Part shown: positions 22,341-34,072 of the stretch, piece after piece
Numbering within the stretch: the stretch's first letter is position 1
Layout: each line of letters opens with the position of its first letter
Origin: Paracyclopina nana
Lineage: Eukaryota; Arthropoda; Copepoda; Cyclopoida; Cyclopettidae
Length of the DNA: 64,000 nt
Reading direction: 5' to 3'
NCBI GenBank assembly: GCA_019096065.1
Contig: JAGUCH010000003.1
Span: forward strand, 4,340,001 to 4,404,000
The notes under the pieces: model-generated
The model's database searches: none
Seen by the model: only the letters and a program-made list of their open reading frames with translations
Told to the model about the DNA's origin: nothing
Made by a program: the position numbers and the translations under genes

Positions 22341-22868
22341 ATTGTGCCACGCATTTTAGTAAATCCCTTTCTGTGAGAGCGCTTTTTGGGAGTTTTATTT
22401 TAGTATGTTTCTAATAGGAAAACTGTGCATTTAAAAATTGGAATTTTTGCACTATTTTGGTTAAAAGTGCATATTTTTAGAGAGTTTTGGTCAGAGACTT
22501 TTTCTCTGGTTTTGGTCATTTACAAAAAGGTCCACTTTTCAGACCACCGACCACCAACTTTTTTTCCGATTAAAACAAGTCTTTAGTCGTTTCCAACCAC
22601 CGTTGATAAGTAACTCTGATTGGCCGATTTTGCATTTTTTTTCGCGAAAAAAAGTCGCACTTGCGCGGCGTTTGACAAAGTTGCACTTGGCTGCTGGCAG
22701 ATATTGACGAAAGAAATCGGTTTGAATTTTGCCGCCCTTTTTTGGCTCGATTCCGGGCCAGTCCAGTAGAGGTACGGCGATCAGCGAGAGCTCGCGTCCC
22801 TTCCCAATCTCCTGTCGAATCGATCGAGCAACAACAAAGTGATAGAGTGATACTACTTCAATCTCATC
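22341..22868. other. 5' flank of the BTB-BED gene
   Basis: No gene is seen. The last 130 bp before the ATG are more G-C rich and probably contain the 5' UTR and promoter. Confidence 0.3.
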
Positions 22869-25712
22869 ATGGAGGAGGCTGCCAATGCCATTCTGGTCTT
22901 CAATATGACCATGGACCCAATGCTGGGACAGCCTCTCGAGGTCGAGGCGCAAATGCACTTGAATAGGACCAACAACTCGGTGATCGCGTCAGAAATGGCG
23001 GGCCTTTGGCGGTCACAGGCTCACATGGATGTCGACCTCTATTGTGCCGGTAACATCGTTGTCAGGGCTCACAAACTGGTTTTGGCCGCCGTTAGCCCAA
23101 TGTTCAGGCAGCTCTTCGCTGACTTGGGGCCTTTCCTTGAGGTCGACTATTCCATCGTGCTAGCTGATGTGGAGGCCTCGGAGATCAAAGGCTTCTTCGA
23201 AAACCTCTACTTGGGCAGCCACACTGAAGCCCTCATTGACTCTAGCTTAGCTCACCTCGGATTCTCTGGTGAGCCCTTTAAAGGCGAGGCTAAAAATAGC
23301 ATTATTGAACCCATCAAGGATGAACCCTTTGATGCACACATCGGAGATGAGCCCTCGGAGGACGCTGACGACGTTCAGATCAGCGGCGGGAGCAGCAATA
23401 AAAAGGCTCAAGTGTGGCAATTGTTTGAGGTTGTCAGCAAAGATTTGGCATCATGCCTGATTTGCCATCAAACCATCAAGACTCAGAAAGGTTGCACGTC
23501 TGGATTGACCAGGCATGTCTCGCGGTTCCATCCGGATGCCCTTGACGAAACATATGAAGCCAAAGAAGAGCCCATGGAGGAAGCTGCAACAGAAGAGTTC
23601 AACTTTGAAGAAACAGGGCCCAAGATGAAAAAGTCGAAAGTGTGGAACTTTTTCGATCGTATCGAAAAGGATATTGCCAAGTGCAAAACTTGCCAGGTGG
23701 TCATCAAGACCCAAAAAGGCAACACTTCGGGGATGTCCAGGCACCTGTTCAGGGCCCATGCTGACATCTACTCACAGCTTGAGGCCATGAGGGAGAAAGA
23801 AACAGCAGGCTCAGATGACAGTGATGAGGACGATGACAACTTTTCCCCATTCAAGGGACTCAGCATCAAGAAGGCTGCCAAGAAAAAAGCGGTTTCCGGA
23901 CGCAAACGTGCCAACCAAAAGCGGAACAAAGTGTGGCAATATTACACCCAACATAAGGATGGCTCAGAGGCCAAGTGCAACAGTTGTGATATGATGATTA
24001 AAACGGACATGGGCAACACTTCAGGTCTCATCAGCCACTTGAGGTCGAGCCATGCAGAGGACTACGACGCCTTAACCGCTGACAAAGACTTGGAGGCCAA
24101 GTTTGCCACATCTGGAGCCCGCAATAGCCCGGTGTGGCGATACTACACGGAGTTGGGCTCGAACCGAGTCAAGTGTACAAAGTGCGAAGCGGTACTCAAG
24201 TATTACTATGGAACCACTTCTGGGCTCTTGAGGCATCTGAAAAGAACCCATCCCGACGAGTACGAGAGCATCAGAAATGAGGAGGCTGCCAAGTCTGGTG
24301 AGGCTTTTATCGAAGCCGAAGAAGCTCCCTCTTCAAGCATGGACAGCAAGACAATTTGGAAGTATTTCCATCAGATGGATGGGGACAAGGCTAGTTGCGT
24401 GGAATGCATGGCGGAGATAAGCAATGAGCACGAAAACTTGGTGACATCCTGCGAGGAGCATTTGAGAGCCAGTCATACCGATCTCCTTGAGCAGTACGAG
24501 TCTCTGAGGAAGGCGTTTGTCCAAGAGCTCATCAAGACGGACAAAACGGCAATTAAACGTCGCTACACATCCCGAGTGGTCGCCTCAGCTATATGGAGTT
24601 ATTTCAAGAAAACCGAAGATGCCGCTCTCAATCAGTGTCTTACTTGCCTAGTTGAAATCGACTGCAGCCAAAATAGCACTGCCATGGTGAAACATTTGGA
24701 AGTCTCCCACCCTGACCAACATGAAGCATTCAAAAAGACATCTGGAATTGAAGCCAAAGACATAAAGAAGCCCAGCGCAATATGGAACCATTTTGAGACT
24801 ACTAATGACCCCAAGAAGCACAGGTGTTTGGTGAGTAGGCCTTCTTTTTTAATGAAAACATTTTAGTTCTTCAAGTTTTACGTTTTCTTATAGGCCTGTC
24901 AAAAGGAAATTTTGTGCCATTACCAAACAACTAGCAATATGATAAGGCATCTTGAGCACAATCACGCGGATCTGTACGAAGTGTTCATTCGAGAGAGCCA
25001 CGGTTTAGACCAGTCAGAAGATGTGTTGCCTTTGATTAAGAAGCCCAAGAAGCGCCAACTGAATCAAAAAGGATCAAACGATTCGTCTGACCGAACTTGC
25101 CCGGATTGCGGCAAAGAGTACTCTTGTCGCCCTGCCATGCTCTTTCATTACAAGGTGAGGCTTCTTGGCACATTGATTTAAAATCGCAATGCTCACTTTT
25201 TTCCGTAGTGTGTTCATTCGGGCATTCGACCTTACAAGTGCGAGGAATGCGGGATGACCTTTGCTCGCCAAGACTCTTGGAAAGGCCACACACATTCAAA
25301 GTTGCGATCTTTCCTGTGCTCAATTTGTGGCAAGACATTTGCGAGAAGGAACATCAGAGACACTCACGAAAGGGCTCACTTGAACGATCGCCGCTATCCA
25401 TGCTCGTTTGGCAACTGTGGCAAGAAATTCATGACTAACCAGCAGCGCACCAATCACGAAAGAACCCACACGGGAGAAAAGCCTTTTCAATGTACTGACT
25501 GTGGCCGTCAATTTGCCCAGCAGCATCAACTTACGACTCACACGCGAATTCATACTGGAGAAAAACCCTATGCATGCCAACATTGCGGACAGAAGTTCCG
25601 CCATTTGTCATCACGCAATAACCACAAGTGCGATGGCAAATCTGCAGCGAACCCTACTCTGCAAGCGGACGGTGCATCTGTTGCTCAGATATCAGTAAGC
25701 TGGAGCGGTTAA
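22869..25712 (+). CDS. BTB - 7x BED - 6x C2H2 zinc-finger protein
   Basis: Exons 22869-24830, 24894-25154 and 25209-25712 encode 908 residues. A BTB/POZ domain lies at about 50-125 (MDVDLYCAGNIVVRAHKLVL, PMFRQLF). Seven BED-type fingers follow, each VW/IW...CxxC...HxxxxH, starting near residues 179, 255, 353, 419, 494, 573 and 636; number 7 is split by intron 1. Six C2H2 fingers occupy about 722-890, the later ones with HTGEKP linkers; the second has an unusual His spacing (GHTHSK). BTB domains dimerise and recruit co-regulators, and BED fingers bind DNA and are often of hAT-transposase origin. A nuclear DNA-binding regulator is likely; no named orthologue is recognised. An AATAAA lies at 25797-25802. 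Confidence 0.88.
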
Positions 25713-25796
25713 GAACCCCGAATTACAGCATTTTTATTAGTGCCGCATCCTTTATGTGTATTGTTGTTACCCTCTACTTGTGCATATTTACATGCA

Positions 25797-25802
25797 AATA
25801 AA
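25797..25802 (+). terminator. Poly(A) signal of the BTB-BED gene
   Basis: AATAAA 85 nt after the stop codon and before the next plus-strand gene. Confidence 0.5.
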
Positions 25803-25946
25803 TCGAGGCAATAGATGGCAATTTGGAAGTTTTTCTTATTAGCTTTCTCTTCACCATAAAAGTGCAAACAAAAAAGCTACAAAAACACATGGATCTGTCA
25901 AACATGCTACAAGTGTGAATTCGTTTAGCTGCCCTTTTAGCTTCCT

Positions 25947-27381
25947 GTGATCAGCCAATATAAAATGTGGGCCTCGATTATGCACAATCAAGCCAAAAGT
26001 GGAGCCCCTGTGTGGCCGTTTATTCTGTTCGTGACGTCTATGATCATGCTGCTCCATTTGATCTCCAGTATGATGGTCATGCCCATTCAGATAACTGAGC
26101 CCAATGTGTTTGCTCCTCACTACAACTTGACTCATCAGTTTAACCTTTCTAATCAAGCAACTCAAACATCTGCGAGAGTAGAGCTGCCTCAATCTTGGGT
26201 GACAGCCCTGAAGCGGTCACAAAGACAAGTATTGTATGAGCTAAGGACTTTAAAGTAAGTAGCTTTTACTAATTAACAAGATATTTACACCAATGATATT
26301 GTAGGCCTCACATGGAACTTCGGTCCTTAAATGGCCCATCAATTGCTAACTTAATTGTGTCTAGTTGGAAAAGTGGATCGACTTTTTTGTCGGAATTTTT
26401 CGACTCTCATCCTGCCTCCTTTTATTTTGACGAGCCCTTGAATTACGCAGAGGTTCACAGGTTCTCCAACCCGGATGATGAGGCATTGCACACTGCACTG
26501 GCTATGATGACTCATTTTTTCAAGTGTGACTTTACATATGCTGCAAGTATTATTTCCTGTCTGCCCTCCTCTGAAAGATGATTATTTCCATATCCTTTTC
26601 AGGGCATTGGCCTAATTTTCCCTACAAATATGTTTACCCAGTAAATTCAAGATTGGGCAAACTATGCAATAATGGCCTGTACAAAACCAATCATATGTGC
26701 TCAGATCCTGTGTTTCTAAGCTCTATGTGCTCATTTCATCCCATACAACTCTCAAAAACGGTGCGATTAGCACTGAACTTTACCAGGAAACTGCTTCAAC
26801 GTAACGAGGGCCTTCAAATACTCTACCTAGTCCGAGATCCCAGAGCTGTGATTGAGTCGAGGAAAAACCAAGTTTTTTGCTTTGCTGATTCTTGTATTGA
26901 ACCTCAAAATTTTTGCAAAGACTTGGAAAATGATTACTTCAGCTTCTTGGAGCTTAAAGATCTATTTCCTGGCAGAATCAAGTAAGTTCTTTCATTTTTG
27001 TCTTCGTAAGGATCATGACATATTCAATTTTGCTTTACTAGGGTACTACGTTACGAAGATGTGATACTACAGCAGAGTTCAGTTTTACGAGACGTAGCCC
27101 ACTTTTTCCGGCTTGAGATTCAGCAGCCCATGCTAGATTATTTATTCGATCACACAAATGGAAATAGGGTGCAAAAGCATGGTCAAAAAGAATGGAACAC
27201 TTACCGAAACCCATTCGAGGCATTGACGCAATGGAAAAGGAGCATGTTGTTTGACGCGGTTCTGGACATTCAACAAGAATGTGGCGAAGCCATGAAATTC
27301 TGGGGTTACAAAGAAGCATCAGACCAATTTGACTTACTGCACTTCAATCCTGTCTTACCACTTCCAGAAGTGCTTCAGTGA
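25947..27381 (+). CDS. Carbohydrate sulfotransferase (Gal/GlcNAc 6-O type)
   Basis: Exons 25947-26254, 26305-26546, 26603-26981 and 27042-27381 encode 422 residues. It has a type II Golgi topology: a short cytosolic N terminus and a membrane anchor at about 18-40. The two PAPS-binding motifs are present: 5'-phosphosulfate loop SSWKSGSTF at 122-130 and 3'-phosphate motif YLVRDPRAVIESR at about 257-269. WGY near the C terminus and a LRYEDV segment also fit the CHST1/3/5 family, which transfers sulfate to C6 of Gal, GlcNAc or GalNAc in keratan or chondroitin-type glycans. Substrate cannot be assigned. Start chosen is the first ATG; MWAS at 25965 is an alternative. Confidence 0.88.
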
Positions 27382-27660
27382 CAAACCAATCATCAGGCTC
27401 AATTTTACACCAGCTTGAAAATAACCCAAAAAATTAGCAAATGTGATGATGGGTAATCACAAACGAAATCAAGATATTTTAAAATGGAAATAATTTGCTG
27501 TGGCAAAATAGCAAAGTCATCGCATAAAGTGATGCGCGATCGCTCGTATTAGACGGACGTTAATTAATTGTACGCCCGGCCGGTCGCGGCGCGTTGGCCT
27601 GTCAACAAAAATAAACAACTGGCGGGTTCGCGAAAAGACAATTTTTCCACTAACTGTATC

Positions 27661-29775
27661 TCAACTCTTGACTGCACTTTCATATTGTTCAGATAAATAG
27701 GAAGTCAATTTTCTAGGCACTACGAGAAGCTTTTTGGCAATGGAGTAGTCCACTTGCATCACTTTAAAGCCCAACTTTTTCATCTGTTTTTCACGCATGG
27801 CTTGTCTGCCCACTAAGTGGTTCCCTGTTATGTCATAATGCTCCGGCGGATGAATGAGGACAATTATGGTCTTTGCATTCTCCTGGCTGGTAAACCTGCC
27901 AAATCTGAGCATAGAGGCTGTGACCGAAGGGTAAATGATCATGTCAGCACAGTAAAAGTCGTTCTTGAGCAAATCAGCCAACAACACCGATAGCTCCACC
28001 CTTTTCACGTCACCTACAATGGATCCAACGGGCTCCAAAAGGTCTGATGCCAACCTGCTGATTCTTCTATCAGTAAGCCTATTGTACTTCACCTTACTGA
28101 AGGAGACACTGTGACCAATGTAATCAAATTCAAGATCTGACCGTGACCTCTCTCCCCTCATGAGAGAGTGGAACAGTTTCAGATCACTTTTGGTTGACTT
28201 GAAATCGAAATTGCCTTGGGATTCCATGCGATCAATAAAAAAAGGGTTGTAGACTTTTTGCACAAGGTTCACTGGAAACCGTTCCAGGTAAACGAAGCTC
28301 AGGAGCAAATTGATAATCTCAGAGGGTGGAAACTCGGAGAACTTGATGTTGAGAATTTCCTCAATTTTGTCCCAAAACTTGAAGCCGTTGGGAGGGTGAA
28401 AATTGAGGCTGCCAAACACTTTTGCAATTGAGTTGATTTGAGGGGTGTTCAAAGAGTTGGCATGCTCAATGAAATACTCTCCAGAGGCCTCCAAAATTGG
28501 AGCCGATCTTATGCGATATCGGTCACAAAAGTCGCAAATTGCCGCAACAAGATCCCTTTCCTTGATTTGCAGGCCTCGCGCTTTCATATACCTAATAAAC
28601 AACATTAACAATACTGACTGTAAAGCATAAAGAAAGCCTAAATTACCTCTCAAGAGTGCTAATGAACACTTTGTTGACAAACTCCATCTTGTCCATGCAA
28701 AAGACCACCGCAAGCATTTCTTGCTCGGTCAGGTTGTGCACGTTGACGGAAAGCCATTGACAAATCATGGAAAGTGTGCTACGTTGGCAATGAACGCACT
28801 GCACTTGGCCCATAACGCTAAGGACTCGAAGGATTTCCATTATGTCTTGGGTCTTGAACTCTTTCCACATGTCACATGCCTTGTTGCTCACCAGCTTGAA
28901 TACGAGGTCCCGGCTAGACGTCAAGTGAGGCAGAGTGTTGAAAACTGCTGTGATTGAGCTTGCGTTCAACTCTTTTGGTGCTTTGTCCATGATTCCAGTC
29001 CACAACTTGTCGGCCATCTGTAGGCTACGTTTCCGGTCACTTTCATAGAATTTGGACAAAATGACAACTGCCTCACAGACCTGGGTCAGGCTGAAAAGTC
29101 CATCTGTGATGAGCTCCAAGGTTTCCTCATACATCCATTCCTTGTATTTGACAATTTGCTCTCTGTCCTCTGAAAAGTTGTCTTGACAAACAATCTTTAA
29201 ACCGTCAAGAATGACTCTAGGATCACGAGATCGGTAGACTATGTCCAGCAACATGTTGATAAAGGCAAACCTCAGAAAGGATCCATTTTCACTACTCTCG
29301 ACTGGTCCAACGAGCTGACCCTGCATTAAACGCATTAAAGTGTGAGAATATACTACGTAATAGTGGAAATGTTTCTTACATTCAAGTCAATGTTTCTGCG
29401 AGCGAGGTTGTTATTGAGAAAGATGATTCTTTTCAATGCATGAATCGCGACAGAAGGAGTGACCTTTTCTGCTGGAATTGCCTCGAGGTATCTAAATAGG
29501 CTCGTCACAGTGTGGAAATTGTTAAGTTTTTCAATCAGCTCCACAACACTTTTATCAACTAGAGTGGGAGTAGACAGAGCTGGCACCGAATTGGCAGGTT
29601 TGGCACTACTGATGTTGATATTGAGTACATCATTGACCTTTTTCACTACCATAGGCAACTCGCGGATCTTAAGTCCAGTCTGCAAGAAGACAGACGTGTG
29701 ACCCAATCTAGTGGAGAAAAAATGTCTTTGTTGCAGGGTGGCAAATAAGCCCTGCGGAATGCGTCTTGTCAGCAT
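27661..29775 (-). CDS. FAST kinase domain (FASTKD) RNA-binding protein
   Basis: Exons 29380-29775, 28647-29320 and 27661-28591 encode 666 residues. The N terminus (MLTRRIPQGLFATLQQRHFF) looks like a mitochondrial presequence. The middle is alpha-helical with FAST-type leucine-rich repeats (for example SEFPPSEIINLLLSFVYLER). The C terminus is a RAP domain: TIIVLIHPPEHYDITGNHLV followed by REKQMKKLGFKVMQVDY. FASTK proteins control stability and processing of mitochondrial mRNAs; which paralogue (FASTKD1-5) is unclear. The start codon is only 2 nt downstream of the SMIM20 stop on the same strand, so both may sit on one mRNA. It converges with the sulfotransferase gene, 279 bp away. Confidence 0.85.
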
Positions 29776-29777
29776 GA

Positions 29778-30017
29778 TTATTTCTTTCCTGGCTTTCCTT
29801 CTCGATCAAATGGATCTGTCCACACTTTCATATTGCCAGGCTGAATATCTTCTTGCCTTATGCCTTTGCGATTTTGCTTGGATATTTCTTGCCAAGGTTG
29901 AGGATTCAGCATAGGTGAAATGATGATGGGATAAATGGCCAACCCAATCACTCCAACAAAGCTACCAACAAAGGCAGCAAAACGCCATCCCTTCAAAGTC
30001 TTGGGATGCTTGCTCAT
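29778..30017 (-). CDS. SMIM20: SMIM20 / MITRAC7 cytochrome oxidase assembly protein
   Basis: A single exon of 79 residues. One membrane span (about 12-34, FAAFVGSFVGVIGLAIYPII) is followed by the conserved segment NRKGIRQEDIQPGNMKVWTD and PFDREGK, which matches SMIM20 (MITRAC7), an inner-membrane chaperone stabilising newly made COX1. Its ATG overlaps the TGA of the upstream PIGBOS1-like ORF (ATGA, 30014-30017), and its stop is 2 nt before the FASTKD ATG. This spacing argues for translation from a shared transcript. Confidence 0.9.
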   Translation of the reverse strand: MSKHPKTLKGWRFAAFVGSFVGVIGLAIYPIIISPMLNPQPWQEISKQNRKGIRQEDIQPGNMKVWTDPFDREGKPGKK

Positions 30018-30178
30018 TTTGTGGCAGATTCCTCCTTTGCCCTTGCCTCAAGTAGAGCCTTTTTATGCTCACGGAAAATTGGATTCCAAACGTAAATTCC
30101 AGAAAATACGCCCAAAGTGCAAGTGACAATGACTGAAACCAAATTCAGTCCCCAGAAGCGATTCCTTCCTTTGATCAT
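30014..30178 (-). CDS. PIGBOS1: PIGBOS1-like mitochondrial microprotein
   Basis: A 54-residue ORF. It has an N-terminal basic stretch (MIKGRNRFWG), one hydrophobic span (about 11-29), then GIYVWNPIFREHKKALLEAR and a charged tail. Human PIGBOS1, an outer mitochondrial membrane protein that contacts the ER protein CLCC1, is also 54 residues and has a hydrophobic N-terminal half followed by a GVY-x-x-x-P-x-F word; assignment rests on this pattern and length. The stop overlaps the SMIM20 start. A minimal upstream ATG-TGA lies at 30207-30212. Confidence 0.7.
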   Translation of the reverse strand: MIKGRNRFWGLNLVSVIVTCTLGVFSGIYVWNPIFREHKKALLEARAKEESATK

Positions 30179-30206
30179 TCCTTCCAAACGTAAAGCGTAG
30201 TCGAAC

Positions 30207-30212
30207 TCACAT
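30207..30212 (-). promoter_or_regulatory. Start-stop upstream ORF
   Basis: ATG immediately followed by TGA, 28 nt before the PIGBOS1-like ATG. If in the 5' UTR it could modulate initiation. The same bases also read GTGAGT, a possible splice donor. Confidence 0.3.
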
Positions 30213-30759
30213 TCAATGCTTAGATAATACCGAAGGCTGCGAAAAGCAGAAAATGTCAGCTGTGTTTATTTACAGATCTGTAAAATCAGATAGGAAAAAG
30301 GTCGAACCATGACCTATGGGGCCATTTTGGAAAATATTACCTCTAAAGAGAGAAACTTCTGTGCTAATGGACGTTTTTTAGCCATTTGAAATTATGAGTA
30401 ACTAATTTTGAATTAGCTCTCTCATTATTCAAACTATATAATGTGCAGTCAATGGGTAGACTATAAGCCTTATTTTTTGTAGTTAGCTAGATTTTTTATT
30501 GGTAGGCTATTTCTTTTTTGTGCTGTTTTTCCCTATATTTGGCGTTTTGTAGCAATGAGTGGCATATATCTATCCCATTTAATCTGGATGTGCCAGAGCA
30601 ACCTTCAAATTATCTCCGAAGTTCCAAACAAACTGAACGTTGACGTTCGATTATTAAAATTGGAAATATTCTCTTCTTCGCTGTTAGGCTATCTCAAAGT
30701 GTCATTTTTGGCTTTACATTTTTTTGCGAAATCGATCGAGGATAAGTAACGTGCAAACA
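30213..30759. promoter_or_regulatory. Shared 5' region: mitochondrial cluster and LENG8
   Basis: Divergent genes start on each side. The sequence is A-T rich; no ORF or clear TATA element is supported. It is a likely bidirectional promoter by position. Confidence 0.35.
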
Positions 30760-33206
30760 ATGAGTTGGAATCAACCTGGCTGGGGCGGAATGCCTTACGG
30801 CTACGGAGGTCCTGGACCAGGCTACGGCTGGAATGGACCTCCACGTGGCGGACCTCCTGGTCCCGGATTTAGGGGTATGGGCCCTCGCCCTCCATATTGG
30901 GGCCCTTATGGCGGGGTAAGTGAAAAGTAATTAAATATTATATCGTTCCCGTCATTTGTTTGTATATTGTAGATGGGCTATGGAGCATATGGTGGAGGTC
31001 CTCAACAGCAAAGGTTTCCTACAGATTTTAGCGAAAACGAGCCTGGCGTGCCAGGGGAAGATGGAGGTCCACCTTTGCCTCCTGGCGAAGACCAGTCTCA
31101 GTCTCAATCGCAGCCGCCACCTCCACCGCAACAACAACAATTTCAGCAGGGATGGGGAGTAAGACCCCACCAACCGGTTCAATTCACTATTCCTGGCCAG
31201 AGAATGCCAGGCTTCAACCCATTCCCAACCCAAATAGCGACTAACGGCTCAAACGGTGGTGGTGGTGGTAAGAAGAAAAACAAGAAAAAGAACAAGGAGG
31301 CTCTCAAGATGGCAGCAGAGGCAGCAACTAGCCCTGATTCTATTCCGCCGCCTCCAGGACCCCCTCCGCCCCCTCCTCAGATAAGCTCAATTTCTGCTCC
31401 TCCTGCTAAACCCAGCTCATCGGGGGGCACTTTTGGCGCTGTGAATTCTTCGGATTGGCCTGAGTCATTGAAGCAGTACGTCAGCAAATGTTTTAGCAAA
31501 TGCCAAACAGACGTTGACAAAGATCAGGTAGAAATAATTTTGAAGGGTAAAATTACGACTGCTGCCACGAGTGGGACTCTCTGGACTAAGAATTGGGACG
31601 CAGAGCCAGTTCCAAGGTAAAACCACTGAACTAGCTAGATCACTCACCTTCATGCGTATAGCCACTTCTTTTCTTTTGCAGCACGCTAAGCACTGATTTG
31701 ACCCCTCCTTCTTTTGGATCCCCTGTGTCGAAAAAAGGGAAGCTATCCTTTAGTCTCAGAGGAGGACGAGGTGGAGGCTTTTCTGGACCACCAAGAGGAT
31801 TTCAGAGCAGAAAACGGCGAGAGTCGAGCTCTGATGAGTCCGAAGCTTCCACTTCTTCTTCCTCGCGAAACAAAGGGAAAAAGAAATCAAAGCCCAACTA
31901 CGGCGAAAATCCAAACAAAATTCCTTTGGGCAAGGGTAAAAAAGGTGGCAAAGGAAAGGCGTCTGCATCTGCTAGCGCGGGTAGCGTGCCTTATTTTTAC
32001 ACCAACGGAAAAATGAGCCTTGATGAAGATCTAGCCACTAAAGAAAGACGGCTTAAGAGAGCTGCTCGTTTTTTGCCTGATCGTGGCTCAACTAGGCCCA
32101 AATCGACCCCTCTCAACTTAATGGCTTCCCTGAATAATCAATTGCTCGGTGGAGACTTTGAAGAGAATACTCTTCAATGGGAGGGCTTGCACATTGTCGG
32201 GACATGCACTCAGTTAGAAAAGAGCTTCTTCAGATTAACGTCCGCTCCCGAGGTCAGTTTGATCAGGCCCCCTGAAGTGCTCAAAAGATCGTTAGCTCTT
32301 GTGATTGACAAGTGGAAGGAAGAGCAAGATTACCATTATGCCTGTGACCAGTTGAAAGCTATCCGACAAGACTTGACTGTAAGAATTGCCTTTTTGCTTG
32401 CTGCCTTAATTTTGCTATCTTTATTTTTCTTCGCAGGTTCAAGGCATTAGAGATAAGCTCACAATTAAGGTGTACGAAACTCACGCCCGCGTTGCCCTCG
32501 AAAAAGGAGACTATACCGAATTCAATCAGTGTCAGACTCAACTTAAAATGCTGTATCACGATATAGGAGGTGAAAACAGGGCAGAGTTCACCGCATACAG
32601 GATACTTTACTATATGTACACCAGAGAGAACTTAGGTAAGCTTCTCCCTCTCAATGTTCTCCATTGGTCCATTAAAAACAGCATTTTTTCCAGACTTGAA
32701 TTCAGTTCTGTCAGAGCTGTCTAAAAAGGACAAGGAGGACGAGTGCATAAAGCATGCTTTGAAACTACGGACAGCATGGAGTCTTTCAAATTATCACAGG
32801 TTTTTCGTTCTGTATAAGCAGGCACCAAAAATGGGCGGCTACCTCATCGACTGGTTTGCTGACCGAGAGCGGAAGGCGGCTCTTAAAATCTTGATCAAAT
32901 CGTACGCTAATCATGGCTTTTTTCATTTTACTATAACACTCTCTTGCTTTTCAGCTTAGCCTTTATCATAATCCTGTTTTTCCACAGATTTGCTACTGGA
33001 GTCTCATGGCCGTTCTTAACATATTGTTTTTCTCACTTAGATTTCGTGTGGCTATTCCTGTTCCCTTCATCGAGAAAGAGTTGGCGTTCACTAGTACCCA
33101 GGATTGGATTAAGTTCATAGAGCCTTTTGATTTGAAGTTTACCGATGCAAGTCGTGCGTCATTGGATTGCAAAAACAGTATGACGGTGTTGTCCTCCATC
33201 CAGTAG
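30760..33206 (+). CDS. LENG8: LENG8 / Thp3-type SAC3-domain protein
   Basis: Exons 30760-30915, 30973-31616, 31682-32378, 32437-32635, 32694-32901 and 33041-33206 encode 689 residues. A Gly/Pro/Tyr-rich N terminus leads to a Gln/Pro-rich region, then [17 protein letters not shown], a basic Ser/Arg/Lys-rich linker, [11 protein letters not shown], and a SAC3/GANP PCI-like domain (about 455-689; [20 protein letters not shown] segment, [32 protein letters not shown]). LENG8 is a nuclear mRNA-processing factor related to yeast Thp3. The last intron (32902-33040) was chosen because it joins KILIKS to FRVAIP, matching the family. A 9-bp hairpin (33380-33408) lies in the 3' flank. Confidence 0.88.
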
Positions 33207-33639
33207 CTGACCCAAAGATTTGAGGTCTCATTCACAAGGTATTTCTTGGCCTCTCGTCTAGTGCAGTTGGTCTTCAAGCTTCTTAAGAAGGAGCTTTCAT
33301 CCAATCAAATTTTTGAAAAAGTTGTCAGTGGCAGAGAATTAGACATTTTCTGTCGCTCAAGGTTAACCAGTCTTCAAGCTTCGAAGTGAATGTTATTTGC
33401 ACTTCGAATCTTTTCATTTAGCTTGTATGTTTGAGGCCAAGATCCGAGGATTGTAAGGGAAATTAAGCCGCTCTACGTGTTTCCCCTTACCTCATTAGCC
33501 TTTTAGCTAACACACGCTCAGTTCACAGGACTTCAAGCATTGGAAAAGGAGGACTATTGTATATGATGCCATGTTATATCTGTCATCGATTAATTTACAT
33601 CCAAAAATATACGCACATTGATTCAAATTGTTTCTTGAT
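33207..33639. other. 3' flanks of LENG8 and BRI3-like gene
   Basis: Convergent intergenic space. A hairpin with 9-bp arms (33380-33388 and 33400-33408, TTCGAAGTG) is the only notable structure. Confidence 0.4.
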
Positions 33640-34072
33640 TTAGTAAGGATACTTGGCCATGCATCTTGAACACTGCTTTTCACGAGATGCCAAGCAGCAT
33701 AATATGCCAACGGGGAAGAGCAGGACAGCGCAGCATATGCCAGCGCACGAAAAGCCGTCTTCTAATACACCAAACTGAGCAAAGTAGAACGTTTTAAGTA
33801 TTCTTTTTAGGCGATAAGTAGCTTACTCCACAAGCCGGGCACCTGTCGATGACAATAAATTGCCTAGTAGGAATTCCTGGCTGGATCTCATCTGGGATTT
33901 CATGCACAAATCTTCCAGAGGCTGGCTGAACTAGCGTGGGCTTGACGTAGTCGTAGAAGCAATTTGATTTTTCTATTTCTAAAGTATTTTAAATGTGGCC
34001 GGCTAGTTTGCAGGAAAAAAGTTTTAATTTACCAGTTTTGATTGCCTCCTCGTAGGGCGGGGGTGCGTCCAT
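33640..34072 (-). CDS. BRI3: BRI3-like lysosomal membrane protein
   Basis: Three exons (34033-34072, 33827-33978, 33640-33774) encode 108 residues. The N terminus MDAPPPYEEAIKT carries a PPxY motif. Then come RQFIVIDRCPACGFGVLEDG, a hydrophobic Cys-rich insertion (CAGICCAVLLFPVGILCCLA) and CSRC. This order is that of brain protein I3 and resembles LITAF-type membrane-inserted zinc domains: two CxxC pairs flank the hydrophobic helix and bring it to late endosome/lysosome membranes. Human BRI3 is 125 residues. The two short outer exons would be missed by simple ORF calling. It is convergent with LENG8. Confidence 0.82.

Noticed and set aside
32993..33304. Minus-strand ORF over the LENG8 3' end
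   Set aside because: It overlaps the last LENG8 exon in antisense and has no recognisable motif.
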